Positions 43,265-54,837 of a stretch of DNA of 64,000 bases are shown here, in pieces (within the stretch, counting starts at the first letter, position 1; each line of letters starts with the position of its first letter). The translations under genes were made by a program, and so were the position numbers. The stretch is from contig OZ024743.1 in assembly GCA_964016885.1 (NCBI GenBank), positions 166,087,992 to 166,151,991 on the forward strand, given 5' to 3'. The notes under the pieces were generated by a model. It made no database searches. It worked only from the letters and a program-made list of their open reading frames with translations, and had not been told where the DNA came from. This stretch comes from Eledone cirrhosa (lineage: Eukaryota; Mollusca; Cephalopoda; Octopoda; Eledonidae).

Positions 43265-43430
43265 TACAAGGGCAAACATGTATCTTATTGTCTCCTGAAT
43301 GTTTTTAACCTGTACAAGGTTGCATTTTGTTTCTTTTTTCTTTACTCCCTCACTGTCTGTCGCTCTCAAATCTCACCATGTTGGTCACTTCTCTTCATTT
43401 CGTTCTTGGCTCCTTCTGAAATTGTTGTTG
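43036..43430. other. Spacer of the large inverted repeat with long (TA)n
   Basis: (TA)n occupies 43209-43255. Nothing else recognised. Confidence 0.6.
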
Positions 43431-44501
43431 ACACTCTAATCACTACGCCTCAAATCTCCACTATGTTTGGCTGTCCAATACCCTATCCACTAGGCTACAC
43501 ACCTTCACTATGATTGTCTGTCCAATACCCTATCCACTAGGCTTCACACCTTCACTATGATACAAAATTTGGCTGCTATTTCTACCAGTTTGAGTGACCA
43601 CATACAGTCTCCTTTGTTGATTCTGACTTTATATGTATACACTGGGAATGGGGCTGCAGATGTTTTTTTATCTCTCTTGCCACAGTCATTCTATGAATAA
43701 GTGATCAATTGTTTGATATCATGCTTAAATGTGTATTATTATTTACCTAATGTGAAGGGCAGTGAATTGGCAGTATCGGTAGAGGGTTGGACGCCATGTT
43801 TTCAAGCAGAGTTACGTCCCTTTACAGTCTGAGTTCAAATCCCGCCGAGGTTAACTTTGCCTTTCATCCTTACGGGGTCGATAAAAATAAAGTACCAGTA
43901 ATGTACTGGATAATTGCTGGCTTTGTGCCTAAAGTAGAAACAATTATTTATCTAATGTGAAAAGTAGACTTATCAGTGCCAATAACGCATAAAATATACA
44001 TAATGGTTTTTTTAAAACTTTTCTGGATGATAACCACAGTAACTATACATTCATTATTGATGATTTCTGTTTAGTTCATTGTTATTTGTATTCTTTTATT
44101 AGTTACAGTAATTGGATTAGTCAAGTTTTAAATTGGCAAAATCATTAGAATGTCAGATAGACAGTTCTGCAGTATTTGTTCTGGCTGCGTGTAATCTGAG
44201 TTCAAATCCCACTAAGGTCAACTTAGTCTTTCATCCTTTTAAGAACACTAGATAAAGTACTAGTCCAGTCCCATCCAAGGGTTGACCCCCCCTCCCTCCC
44301 CCGGTTTTCTCTTCAGAGTGGGATGGGCTTTGCCAGTTTTAACTCTTTAGTTACCAAACCAGCTCTGGCACTATAAAATAATATCACCCATTTTAAAGGT
44401 TTCCAATTTGAATTAAAATATTCCAACATAATTTTAAATAAGAACCTTAGATTAATTTACTATCTTAGTAATGAAATAATTAATAATTTTACTAAATCCA
44501 G
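43431..44501. repeat. Large inverted repeat, right arm (1071 bp)
   Basis: Reverse complement of 40380-41420 across a 2010-bp spacer. It carries plus-strand SINEs at 43760-43915 and 44135-44262. An extra ~35 bases lie near 43588-43622. Confidence 0.92.
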
Positions 44502-44504
44502 GAA

Positions 44505-45873
44505 TACACCTCCCAACATAACCTAGTAGCTAGCATCTTCAGAGCAAGGACTAGACAAAGCTAGAGAGAGATCAACCTGGAGGAGAAGGAAATGCAAGTT
44601 AAAGGAGCCTGCATATGGTCAGAAATTTAGGAGAATCTTGCTTGATACTTTTGACAGTAAGGAAGAAATAGAGACATACAATATAAAAGAGCAGTGGGAG
44701 TTCCTAAGAGATAATCTGGTGAAGGACACAAATGAGATCTGCAGCTAGAGCAGGGCCCCAGGGAGAAGCAGAGCGACTTGGTGATGAAATACTAGGGTAG
44801 ATATAATTAAGGCCAAGAGACAGGCAAGGAAATTGTTAAATGGGGGAAACAAGAACCTTTACCAAGAAGCTAGGAGAGAGGCTAGGTGGCAAGTGTACCT
44901 GGCAAGGAGAGAAGCAGAAAATGAAAAGTTCAAGCATGTTTTACAATGCAAGGACTAAAAGTGTGAGGTATTCAGGATTGCAAGGCAATGTGTTAGGGAA
45001 AACCGTGACGTTGTTGGGGAGAAGTGCATATGTGAAGACAATGGTGCACCCATCCTCACCGACACTGGAAAGAAAGTTGCATGGAAATGCCATTATGAGA
45101 GACTGATGAACGTCAATGTGTGGGAGGAAGACATCCTGCCCCAAGTGGACCCAACAGAGAGACCAGCTGTACAAATCAGCAACAGTTTAGTAAGTAAGGT
45201 AATTAAGGATATGAAGAGAGGAAAAGCAGTCGGACCATCGGGAATAGTTACTGAAATGCTGAAAACATCTGGGTTGGGAAGACATACTTTGATCCCCACC
45301 ATGTCGTAAACCAAGTAATACAGAATGGTGACATACCCAATGACTGGTGTAGCAGCATCAATGTCAACTGCTATAAGGGAAAAGGAAATGCACTAGAGAG
45401 GCATCAAGTTGATAGAGCAGGTCATCAAAGTTACAGAAAGAGTCGTCATGCAACTGATTAAAGATCGTATACACCTAAACAAGATATTGTTTGGATTTGT
45501 GCCAGGTAAAAGCACACTGAAGCCCTTTTCCTTGTGAAGCAACTGCAATAGAAGTACTTAGCTAAAAGCAAGCTCCTCTACTTAACATTCGTGGACCTAC
45601 AGAAAGCATTTGACAGTGTCCTCTCTGCTCCATAATCTGGTGGGCCCTCAGAAAACTAGGGGTAGATGAATGGCTTGTGAGGGTGGTATAAACCATATAC
45701 AGAGGGGCAACCAGCAAAATCAAAATAAACAATGATTACAGTGAGGAATTTTGTGTACAGGTGGGGATCGACCAGGACTCCATCATCAGCCTCCCTCCTG
45801 TTCATTATTGTCCTGCTAGCATTAACAGAAGAGTTAAAGACTGATTACCCGTAGGAACTCCTATAGGGTCTTT
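44505..45873 (+). pseudogene. LINE copy E, linker and reverse transcriptase, upstream part
   Basis: Many frames; recognisable pieces are KRSIEAKRQ-like linker (~44800), MNVNVWEEDILPQVDPTERP (45106 on), KVIKDMKRGKAVGPSGIVTE (~45200), FGFVPGKS (~45490), FVDLQKAFDSV (~45590), VGIDQDS-like (~45760) and ELL at the very end. The frame is cut at 45873, immediately before the YADD box, by an inverted-repeat element. Confidence 0.82.
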
Positions 45874-47339
45874 CCCGGTGGTCTTCAGATTTTCTTCAAC
45901 TTTTTGCCATGAGAGAAGTAATTCCTGAAATTTTCAGTTTCATAGTGTTTACCAATCAGATTTTATGGCCATTTAAAGATTTGGGCAATTTCATTTTTAG
46001 AGACATATTACTCCAAGTGGCTTTTATATGATGCCTTTGGAACTTGATTTCTTAATCTTCAGTTCTTTAAAGCCACTTGCTTTAAGCTGGCCAATTTTAA
46101 AAATCCAGGTTTTGGGGACTATTTTTGAAAAACTCAAAGTTACCCCACCCCATCTTCTTTTATCATGCAATATGCCTTGCAAGTTTGACAGAAAACTTGA
46201 ATTCAGTTACCCAAAGGCCTGAGTTTCAGTGATTCAAGGGGGTTAAAAAATGGGAAAAGTAAAAAAGGGTTAACCTGCACATTTCTTTTTTAAATTTCTG
46301 AATCATGATAACTGCTTATCAAGAAGTTGAAACCATATAAAACTATACATATTCTGAAAGTGCACCTAGAGGTGAGTCTAGAAAAATAGACAAAGTATTT
46401 TAAACTGATGTAAGAATCTATTTGCATCCCCTGAAAATGGCTTGAAATGGAAATTCCCACTTTGGGAGGTAGTTCAGATCCCCAAAAATCAATATGTGAC
46501 AATTTGGAAATCTTTCAAACCTAAATGTCCTTGGACATTGACCTCTTGACTATAAAAAATCCTTAATGTGATTGGCAAATGAGGCTTTATACTTCTGCAA
46601 TAAGTTACATATTCCAAGGTGTTGAAAGTAGAAAAAATTCTTCAAAATGCATATTGATGGGTGGTCAGGTCAATGAAGGTAGTTTTCTCAAAGTACACTT
46701 TCCTTCCAAAGCTCAAGAAGATGAAATGCACTAGCAATGAGTAAAAAATAATAGGAACAATCAGAAACAGAAAGTACCAAAAGCTATTCATAAGCATCAT
46801 GTCTCATCAAACTTTGTACTTCTTTTATTTCATCACAAGAAAAATGATAGGATCAACCTGTCCTTTCAGAGGAAGGTGGATCAACTTTCTCTATGATGTT
46901 CGCAATTGGAATCCAACAGATGTCATCATTACTTGGCCAGAAAAATTTGCTTTCAGGGCCTTTGGGATGAAGTAATTTAACCTTAACGTCAGTGTTCCAC
47001 TGAAACATAATTTACTACTCCAAAGTACCAATCATCATTATACTTACAAGCATAGTAAAACCTGGGTAAAACATTTTCAATTGACATAGCACTAGCATTG
47101 TTTTGCAACAGCAAAGAAGAACAATGGCCAGGTACAAAGCTCATGGTTATATTACTACCACAAGGGATGAATTCATTTCTACATGTGTCTTTGAATGTGG
47201 CTGAGTTTGAATATTGAAGCTCTAGAAACTGTGTCACATGGTTGACAGACTTGACCCCATAAAGAAATTTTCAGGAATTACTTCTCTCATGGATACCTAT
47301 AAATGGCGAAAATTTGAAGAAAATCTGAAGACCTCTGGG
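45874..47339 (-). mobile_element. DNA transposon with ~60-bp terminal inverted repeats, unclassified
   Basis: Left end CCCGGTGGTCTTCAGATTTT and right end read inward CCCAGAGGTCTTCAGATTTT, continuing with CTTCAA and GAGAGAAGTAATTCCTGAAA on both sides. It interrupts LINE copy E. The minus strand has a coding remnant (next entry). The target-site duplication could not be fixed, so the superfamily is open. Confidence 0.75.
46760..47237 (-). pseudogene. Unknown transposon-encoded protein fragment
   Basis: Minus-strand reading gives SIENVLPRFYYACKYNDDWY, FGVVNYVSVEH, then after one frameshift DVKVKLLHPKGPESKFFWPS, NDDICWIPIANIIEKVDPPS and, past a stop, DEIKEVQSLM. The DWYFG-V/HPKGP-FFWP/D-CWIP pattern looks like a conserved module. 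I believe I have seen it in uncharacterised invertebrate proteins but cannot name it. It is not a DDE core. Confidence 0.6.
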
Positions 47340-47990
47340 ATGGACTCTTGTTTAATTTCAATGGAATGACCTTATATGCCAACGAATCTGACAGAATTAA
47401 AGAAGAAATTTCAGACATAAGGCATAGCTTGGAAACAAAAGGCCTTAAAATCAACTTGGCAAAAACCAAATTCCAAGTAAGTAGAAAGGAAAACAGGGCC
47501 CTGATCCCCTCAGGGAATGGCTCTGCACAGTGTGCAGGAAAGAAGTAGGTAGAAACCCAGATGGGAACACAAGAAATTTAGCGGGAACTCAGGCAAAGAA
47601 CATAGATTTCATATGTGGACATTACAAAGGGGCAGTAAGCAAAATCCTACAGGAAACAAGCTCTTTTATATGCACAGAAGATTTCGTAGAACTAGTCAAC
47701 AGTTTCTGCAACCTGGGAAACCAAATCAGCAGTGGAGGGGAGGGCACAGAAAGTAGTTGCCACAGTAAGAATGGGATGGAAAAAGTTCAGGGAGCTGCTG
47801 CCACTGCTAGCTACAAAAGGTATCTTGAGATAAAAGGTTAAATTGTATGATGCCTATGTGCAAACAGCAATGCTATATGGAAGTGAAACCTGGGTACTCA
47901 GTGATGAGGATCTACATAGATTGGAAAGAAATGAAGCTTGCATGTATTGATAGATGTGTAATAGTAACATGCATGAATGGTGAAGTGTAA
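47340..47990 (+). pseudogene. LINE copy E, downstream part
   Basis: Continues after the insertion with IRHSLETKGLKINLAKTKFQ, SRKENRALIPSG, a broken zinc finger (CAGKK then R-N), CTEDFVELVNSFCNLGNQIS, and AMLYGSETWVLSDEDLHRLE near 47870-47930. It stops before the GRPRKTW tail. Confidence 0.82.
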
Positions 47991-48880
47991 ATGAATAGAG
48001 AATGAAGCTGGTAAAAACCCAGCCTAAACATTGTACGGCTATATGCAAGGAAAGGCACAGCCAACTGGTCAGACTTGTCTTGTTATGGTATCACCTAGTT
48101 CCACACTGTAAACATGGTTGGTGTTAGAAAAGGGTATCCAGCTGTAAAAAATTCGACCAAAATACGGTTTTGTTATGAGCAAGGTATAATGCAACAAACT
48201 GGCCAGACTTGCTTCATAATAGGACCCCCCTCCACACCCAAAGTCCCCACTGTAAATCTAGTAGAGGTTTAGGAACAGCATCCAGCAGTCATAAAAACCC
48301 AGCTAATACACAGTTCTGCTATAAGCAAAGTACAGTGCAGTTAATTGGACAGACCTGTCCCATAACGGTACCACTCAGTTCTACACTGGTTGGTTTAGGA
48401 AAGGCTCCCAACAGTCATAAAAACCTAGCCAAAACATTGTCACATTATGATAACTGTAGAGCACGGCCAACTTGCCAAACTCGCCTCATAAAAGGGACCA
48501 CCCAGTCACACGCTGTAAACATGGTTGGTGTTAGAAAGGGCGTCCAGCAACCATAAAACCTGACCAAAACACAGTCCCACTGTGAGCAAGATATAGTGCA
48601 GCCAACTGGCTAGACCTTCCTTATAATCCCAAAATACGGTTTCGCTAAGAGCAGGGTACAGTGCAGCCAACAGGCCAGACCCTCCGCAACGGGACCACTC
48701 AGTCCCACACAATAAACGTGGTTAGTGTTAGGAAGGGCATCCAGCTGTAAAACCCCAACCAAAATTAAGTTCCATTCGAGCACGATGCAGCATGGCCAAT
48801 TGGCCAGATTTGACTATAAAGTGGATGTCTTGTCTAACCCATGAAAGCATGGAAAAAATAGATGTTAAACAGTGATGATG
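47991..48880 (+). repeat. Tandem array of a ~131-137-bp LINE-associated repeat (about 6 units)
   Basis: Phase markers (ATCCAGC or variant followed by TAAAA) fall at 48138, 48269, 48404, 48541 and 48737, with GAGCA(A/C)G-TA-AGTGCAGCCAAC and CAGACCTGCC-type words between. It ends in CCCATGAAAGCATGGAAAAA and AACAGTGATGATGAT, the LINE 3' tail. Confidence 0.83.
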
Positions 48881-48889
48881 ATACCATCA

Positions 48890-49495
48890 TAATCCTTTTT
48901 TCTGTTTGTTTTTCATGGGTTGGATGAGTCATTTTCAGCATAACTTCCCTCCACATGGTGTGTTCCTTTGTCATGTCCTTCATGTGTTCCAGCGTTTTGA
49001 GATTTCACTCTCAATACCTAGGTTTTCTTTGGCTTTCCTCTACGGCAGCTTCCTTCCACTGGGAGCTACATACCAGTCTTCTCTCTTGTACACTACATCC
49101 GATTCCTCTTATACCTAGTTTCTCTCTCAGGTCATACATACTTCACTGTTTATGAATATTAACATAATATCCATCAAAGCATGCTCACTTCATTTCACTT
49201 CAGCCTTCACTGCCTGTGTCTCACTACCAATCAACATTGCACTTCTCACATAAGCATCATTGGGCTGGCCTTTTGTTCAAAGAGAGAAACTATTTGTTGT
49301 CAACAGAGGCATCATACAATCTACTCTTCAGTCATAGAGAAAAAAACCTTTAGTTGTCAACACATGCAGCAGCTCCCTAAACTATTTCCAACCTGTTCTT
49401 ATTCTAGCTACTATTTTTTCAGAGCAGCCTCCACCACTGCTAATTTGGCTGCTTAAGTAGCAGAAACTATTAACTACTTCTATGGAGCCTTCCCA
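48890..49495 (-). pseudogene. LINE fragment N, C-terminal part, minus strand
   Basis: Remnants of the tail: TTTTCTTTGGCTTTCCTCT (GKPKKT region), the AAGCATGCTCACTTCATTTC (MKSEHA) block, and the SSKISSGGGCSEK stretch near 49420-49450. A ~50-bp piece (GAGAGAAACTATTTGTTGTC / GAGAAAAAAACCTTTAGTTG) is duplicated at 49285 and 49335. Confidence 0.72.
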
Positions 49496-49795
49496 GGATT
49501 CAAAAACTAACTATCATAATTTTACATATGCTTTCGATTCTGGTATGAGTTGTAACAGTCTATGCCACTTCATATTTGAAGCTACTGTCCTCCCAGACAG
49601 GAAGAAGATACACGTCTTGCCCAAACATTCTATTTTTGACCTGGTTTCTACATTTGGACGCATTCTTAACACAAACACTTTCACAGAGTGTACTGGGTGC
49701 ATCTTTAACATGACTCCAACACTAGTTTGTCTTGCATTACATAAGACTAAAAGTACTCACTACTCACTACTCAACACATATAAGAAATAAAAGAT
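49496..49795. other. Unclassified stretch
   Basis: A plus-strand frame of 102 codons (49482-49790) lacks any recognised domain; it overlaps a short-repeat relic (CAGAGTGTACTGGGTGCATC, reverse of GCACCCAGTACACTCTG). Confidence 0.5.
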
Positions 49796-50100
49796 GATGA
49801 TCAGCAGATCAGACTAAGGAAACTATGTTTCTAATGGTCTTTCCATTACTGATACTATCTGATGCTCGCAACTCATGGCAGAAGAATGGAACAGTGTCGA
49901 TCATCAGATGGGATCAAGGAAATGATGTTTCCATTGGTCTTTCCATTGCTGATACTATCTGCTGATTGTAACTCTTGGCAGAAAAGGCAAGATGAAATAG
50001 TATCTTAATTGAGAACATGTGCCAGGAATTAAACTCATGACATGATGACCATGAATCCAACACCCTAACCACTAGGCCATGCACTGTCATACAAGAATAT
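49796..50100 (-). repeat. tRNA-derived SINE with duplicated body
   Basis: Minus-strand head near 50092-50000: CATGGCCTAGTGGTTAGGGT and GTCATGAGTTTAATTCC. Its body contains a ~105-bp tandem duplication (TGGTCTTTCCATTACTGATA / TGGTCTTTCCATTGCTGATA at 49833 and 49937). Confidence 0.75.
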
Positions 50101-50475
50101 TCATATATAAATACAGAGAAAACTAGAAGTAACATGAACTTTACAAGCCAAAGTAAATATAACCTGTCTAGGAGGTTACTGGAACAAGGAAGAGGGAACT
50201 GTTTAGTTCTGGTAGATAACCCCTCTAGTAAGGGTGGTAGGATAAAATACACCAGTGCATGCTGTAAAATGAAAGAAAACAGCAAGCAGTGAGACACTGT
50301 TGGAATACATAAATCCAGCCTATGCCAGTATGGTAAAATAGACATAAAAGAATGATGATATACACAACAACATAATTCTCGTCTACAAATATCAATATAA
50401 ACCATAATAACACAAGTGTTTTCGGCTTCTAAGCCTATACCATCAAATCTATCTAAATTCCCCACTATATATATA
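50101..50475. other. No convincing gene
   Basis: A 183-codon minus-strand frame (49914-50465) runs through the SINE head and has no domain; it is probably chance. Short (TA)n at 50466-50478. Confidence 0.5.
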
Positions 50476-50761
50476 TATCATCATCATCATTTTACGTCCG
50501 CTTTTCCCTGCATGCAAGAGTGGGACAAGTCCTATTCAGCACAGCATCTCTCCACTTGTCATAGTCCTTCGTTATCTCCACCGTGAGCTTCAGCGATTTG
50601 AGGTCTGCTCTCACCACCTCCGCCCATGTTTTTTGTGGTCTTCCTCTACTACGTCTTCCTTCAACTAGCATTTCTTCACCCATCGCAGTCTCCTCTCCCG
50701 CACACAACAATTTATCCCTCTCAGACATAGTTTCTCTCTCAACACATCCATGCTCGGCCGT

Positions 50762-52270
50762 TCACGCACATTGACATTGCACATCCAATGGAGCATGCAG
50801 CATCTCAGCAACTATCCCCGACGGTCCAGTGGCCTTACCAATTTTCATTTCCTTAATGGCCTCTTGGACCCTATATTCATCAATCTCAATAGCTGGTCCA
50901 TCTTTCAGATCTACTGAGGGTAATTTCTCTCTCTCCCATTCGTTCTCCACATTCATCAGTCTCTCATAATGACATTTCCAGCCTCCTTTTTCTGATCATT
51001 TGTGACATTAAGTACACCGCCATCATTCCGGACACACTTATTTCCAACAACATCCTGATTTGCACTGTCACACTGCCTTGCAATGCGGAACACCACACGT
51101 CTCTGATCTTCCCATCACAGAACATTGGCAAACCTCCTACTCTCAGCCTCCCTGCATGCTAAGTACACCTGACATCTAGCTTCTCTCTTTGCGGCTGTAT
51201 ATCCTTCTATACTCCCACCATTTTCCCAAGCGTTCCATGCTAGTCTTTCGTCTCTAATGACCCTATCTGCCGTGCTGTTCCACCACCAGGTCACCCTCTG
51301 TTTGGTTGGAGCTCTGTTCCAGCCACAAGTTTCTTCAGTAGCCTGCAGTAAGTTGTCACGTAAGAAATTCCAATTATCATCTATGTCATACGACTCTAAA
51401 TCGTCTTCTTTTTCGTCATATACATCTTGAAGGGATTTCCTAAATTTATATTTTAGTGAAAGGTCTTTTAGCTTACAGACCTTTCTTTTCCACACCTTCC
51501 TGTGTGTCTCATTCTGTCTCTTGCTTACTGAGATATCACTAACGACTAACCTATGTTGTGGGGTACATTCTTCCCCGGGGTATGCTTTGTATTTGACACC
51601 ATCTGTCTGCCTCGCTGTCTAACTAGCAAGAAGTCAATCTGGCTTATGTGCTTGCCTGATTTTTAGGTTATTAGGTGGTTGGCGGGTTTCTGGAAGTTAG
51701 TGTTGCAAATGGTTAGTGCACTTGCATCACAAAATTCAAGAAGCCTCACTCCATTTCTTGAGCCGTAGCCATGCCCACCATGTACCCCAGTGTATCCATC
51801 CTGGAGCTGTCCAGCATGACCATTGAAGTCCACTGCTAGCATAACGATGTCTCCATCCTCTGTCATTGCGGCTGTTTGTAAAAGTTGCTTGTAAAAGCAG
51901 TCTTTCTCTTCTTTACCGAGGCCTGCCTGGGGAGCATAGGCAGAGATGATTGTCATTAGTCTCTTGCCTACAACTAATCTAAGCTTAATTATTCTATTAC
52001 TAACTCGAACTACCTCTATTGTCTTATCGATCCTTCTCTCAGCCAGTAATATGCCTACCCCACCTAACCCATCATCATTACCCACCCAGAAAAACTTATA
52101 ACTAGATTTTTGCTTGCGATTAGTCTTCCAGAGGCACCCCTCCATCTCACCTCTTGCACGCAACACACATCCGCATGCCTTCTCTCCAGCATCTCCATTA
52201 TCTCACCAGATCTACCAACTCTGAGACGCGACGTCTTCATATTCTTTCTTGTTCTTTTTCCTGTAATGCG
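50762..52270 (-). pseudogene. LINE copy F endonuclease and linker coding remnants
   Basis: The endonuclease spans RSGEIMEMLERRHADVCCVQ (52064-52345), LFWVGNDDGLGGVGILLAER, ISAYAPQAGLGKEEKDCFYK, VDFNGHAGQLQDGYTGVHGG and FCDASALTICNTNFQKPANH, stopping at TAA where copies have Tyr (HLIT-stop-KSG). The 51115-51495 piece gives VTWWWNSTADRVIRDERLAW. The 50762-50956 piece gives IDEYRVQEAIKEMKIGKATG before the deletion. Without an RT it cannot move itself. Confidence 0.86.
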
Positions 52271-52505
52271 ATTGCTAGATGACGGTCGAGGGGTTCTCCT
52301 ACATGGCCTCACCAGCCACCCCACTACTGTACGCAGCCCTAACATGGTTAGTGTTATTGCTGTTCACGCAGTTGTTGTTGTGCGATTGCTTGATGACGGT
52401 CGGGGGGTTCTCGCACATGGCCGCACCAGCCACCCCACTACCGTGCGCAGCCCTAACATGGTTTGTGTTATTGCTGTTGACACAGTTGTTGCAATTCTCA
52501 TTTGT
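52266..52505 (-). repeat. Two 5'-UTR monomers of LINE copy F (~114-117 bp)
   Basis: CCTAACATGG anchors at 52337 and 52451, 114 apart; the units match the 117-bp units of copy G with a 3-bp deletion in a GTT run. Confidence 0.9.
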
Positions 52506-52957
52506 TGTGCTCATAGTTTTTGGCAGTAGTATATATACTGGTTGGATGCCCTTCCTAACACCAGCACCACTTTACAGCATGGACTGGGTGCTTTTATTTG
52601 TGCCACCAACACTAGAGAGGTCGTCTTACTGGACTTCTCTAACCCGCACCAATTTATTCGTAGTGGTAGCTCTTCTAGGCGGGTTGCCTACATTACGGCT
52701 TACGGAGCCTCCGTCCACCCCTTGTCTGTTCTATGATATATTCATGAGGGAGTGGTTAGCATACAGCGTCAGGTATGTCTACCGATTGTGGTGGAGGTGG
52801 GGCAGGTGGGTGGTAAGTGAGAACTATAATGGTTTATACACACAAATATATACACACAAATATATATGCAAACACTTTCAATGGCGCATACATATAAAGT
52901 TTATATGCAAACACAATTTCAACACAGTTTATCATCACATACAAATCACATACATAC

Positions 52958-53450
52958 ATATCATCATCATCACCGTTTTACGTCCGTTCTTCCACACTAA
53001 CATGGGTTAGACGGGTTGCCCTGCTGTGGGCAGTGTCCAGTCGGCTGACCATGCCTTGCACATACGGGAACTGATTCTGGCTTGATTTCTAAAGCTGGAT
53101 GCCCCTCCTAACACCCACCTCATTTACAGTGAGTGCTGGGTGCTTTTTCCCGTGGCGCCTACACGTCCACTTTACAGTGTGGGCTGGGCGCTTTTTTGCA
53201 GTGGGAGAGTGTGGGGGCATATTGTCTATATGCTTCAGCTTCGGCTTGTACCCGTGGGGGATCGGGTCTTCTGTATTACTGCGTGACGCCAGAGGTCACG
53301 GTTGTGTGTCATCGCTTTTGAGAGGTGTAATTGGGTAAGGTCGCCTTTTATACCCTCATCCCAGGTCTTCTTGGGTCTCCCCACTCCGTGGTTTCCATCG
53401 ACTTCTAGTGCTCTGTACTTTTTTATGCAGCTGTCATCCTTCATATATAT
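52958..53450 (-). pseudogene. LINE 3'-end fragment O
   Basis: CATCATCATCACCGTTTTAC tail at 52958, 3' UTR words (GGATGCCCCTCCTAACACC, GGCGCCTACACGTCCACTT). At 53235-53444 the frame encodes MKDDSCIKKYRALEVDGNHG, VGRPKKTWDEGIKGDLTQLH and RDLWRHAVIQK. It is closest to the copy A/C subfamily (IKIDGSHGVGRLRKTWDD). Confidence 0.8.
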
Positions 53451-53465
53451 ATATGTATATATATA

Positions 53466-53540
53466 CTACCGAAAAAGTTTGGAGACATAAAAATAAAAAC
53501 TTATCATTACAAAGTTTTTACAACAATCAGTAGTGTATAT
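53466..53540. repeat. ~75-bp dispersed repeat flanking the hammerhead array (left)
   Basis: ACCGAAAAAGTTTGGAGACA, then AAAC(A)TTATC and AAGTTTTTACAACAATC. Related copies in the same orientation lie at 55181-55255 and 55540-55605. Confidence 0.8.
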
Positions 53541-53763
53541 ATATATATATATATAAATAGAAGTATGTATACGTTCATACATATATGTATACAGACGTAC
53601 AGTAGTATGTATACATATATACATACATGCACACATATATATATGTACGTATGGATTCACCGAACATTTAATATAATGCTCAGTGTGTTTGTAAACAAAC
53701 ATCCCGAATTAAGCCGTACAGTGTTTAGCAACCATCGTTGCCCTTTTGTTCAACACTGACAAA

Positions 53764-53817
53764 GGAACAATATACTAGTTTCAAGTTATTAGCTATCGTC
53801 AGCACCGTATACCTTCC
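53764..53817 (-). ncRNA. Hammerhead ribozyme motif in unit 1
   Basis: Core CUGACGA (53802-53796 on the minus strand) and GAAAC (53782-53778) are intact. Stem I is mostly G-U/A-U pairs (ACGGUG with UAUUGU), stem III is AC-UA-GU, cleavage site GUA. Stem II is damaged by a missing G. Activity uncertain. Confidence 0.5.
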
Positions 53818-54191
53818 TGCCAGATGATTGAACGTCTAAAAGTATATACTTTCCTTATGAATATTAACGGCTGAGCAGCCTAATTTGCATATCAAGTGAG
53901 TTAATCGGCCGGCGTACCAAAAACGATAAACAGAAAAAATGAAACGAAATTTCATTTCTCACTCTTAGTACGGCTGTTACTTAAATAGAAGTATATATAC
54001 GTACATACATATATGTATACAGACGTACAGTAGTATGTATATTTATATATATACATGCACACATATATATATGTACGTATGGATTCACCGAACATTTATT
54101 ATAATGCTCGGTGTGTTTGTAAACAAACATCCCGAATTAAGCCGTACAGTGTTTAGCAACCATCGTTGCCCTTTTGTTCAACACTGACAAA

Positions 54192-54245
54192 GGAACGATG
54201 TACTAGTTTCAAGCTTATTAGCTATTATCAGCACCGTATACCTTT
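54192..54245 (-). ncRNA. Hammerhead ribozyme motif in unit 2
   Basis: Stem I ACGGUG / CAUCGU pairs over six positions; stem II AGCU-AAUA-AGCU; GAAAC and UAGUA present. The first core reads CUGAUAA, one change from CUGAUGA, so this copy is probably inactive. Confidence 0.5.
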
Positions 54246-54411
54246 CTGCCAGATGATTGAACGTCTGAAAGTATATACTTTCCTTATGCATATTAACGGC
54301 TGAGCAGCCTAATTTGCATATCGAGTGAGTTAATCGGCCGGGCGCACCGAAAATTAGGCTGCTCAGCTGTTAATATGCATAAGGAAAGTATATACTTTCA
54401 GACGTTCAATC

Positions 54412-54462
54412 ATCTGGCAGGTGCTGATGATAGCTAATAAGCTTGAAACTAGTACATCGTTC
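54412..54462 (+). ncRNA. Hammerhead ribozyme motif in unit 3
   Basis: Core CUGAUGA (54424-54430) and GAAAC (54445-54449) intact, stem II AGCU-AAUA-AGCU intact, stem III AC-UA-GU, cleavage site GUA before CAUCGUUCC. The upstream stem I strand lost about 10 bases (GGUAUAC region), leaving four pairs. Confidence 0.55.
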
Positions 54463-54837
54463 CTTTGTCAGTGTTGAACAAAAGGGCAACAATGGTTGCT
54501 AAACACTGTACGGCTTAATTCGGGATGTTTGTTTACAAACACACCGACCATTATAATAAATGTTCGGTGAATCCATACGTACATATATATATATGTGCAT
54601 GTATATATATAAATATACATACTACTGTACGTCTGTATACATATATGTATGTATATATACTTCTATTTAAGTAACAGCCGTACTAAGAGTGAGAAATGAA
54701 ATTTTGTTTCATTTTTTCTGTTTATAGTTTTCAGTGCGCCCGGCCGATTAACTCACTCGATATGCAAATTAGGCTGCTCAGCCGTTAATATGCATAAGCA
54801 AAGTATATACTTTCAGACGTTCAATCATCTGGCAGGA

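Larger units (their letters stand above)
50476..52800 (-). mobile_element. LINE copy F with 5'-UTR monomers, RT deleted
   Basis: The 3' end is at 50476 (CATCATCATCATTTTACGTC), then the GRPQKTWAEVV tail (50492-50728). An abrupt internal deletion near 50795 joins the CNVNVRE tail to the EML block before the RT. The linker (51115-51495) and nearly complete endonuclease (51663-52270) follow, then two ~115-bp 5'-UTR repeats (52266-52505) and the unique 5' UTR to ~52800. Confidence 0.88.
53553..54352 (-). mobile_element. Retrozyme-like repeat, units 1 and 2 (head-to-tail)
   Basis: Unit 1 starts near 53553 and unit 2 near 53982 (both AAATAGAAGTAT...). Each holds CGAACATTTA, AATTAAGCCGTACAGTGTTT, GCAACCATCGTTGCCCTTTT and the GAGCAGCCTAATTTGCATAT end. 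Unit length is about 430 bp; unit 2 is cut short at the symmetry point. Each contains a minus-strand hammerhead motif. No coding frame of substance. Confidence 0.75.

Noticed and set aside
49914..50465. 183-codon minus-strand frame as a gene
   Set aside because: It crosses a SINE head and simple sequence, has no domain and no splice or promoter context.
52110..53010. Overlapping plus-strand frames of 139 and 243 codons
   Set aside because: Antisense of LINE copy F 5'-UTR monomers and leader.
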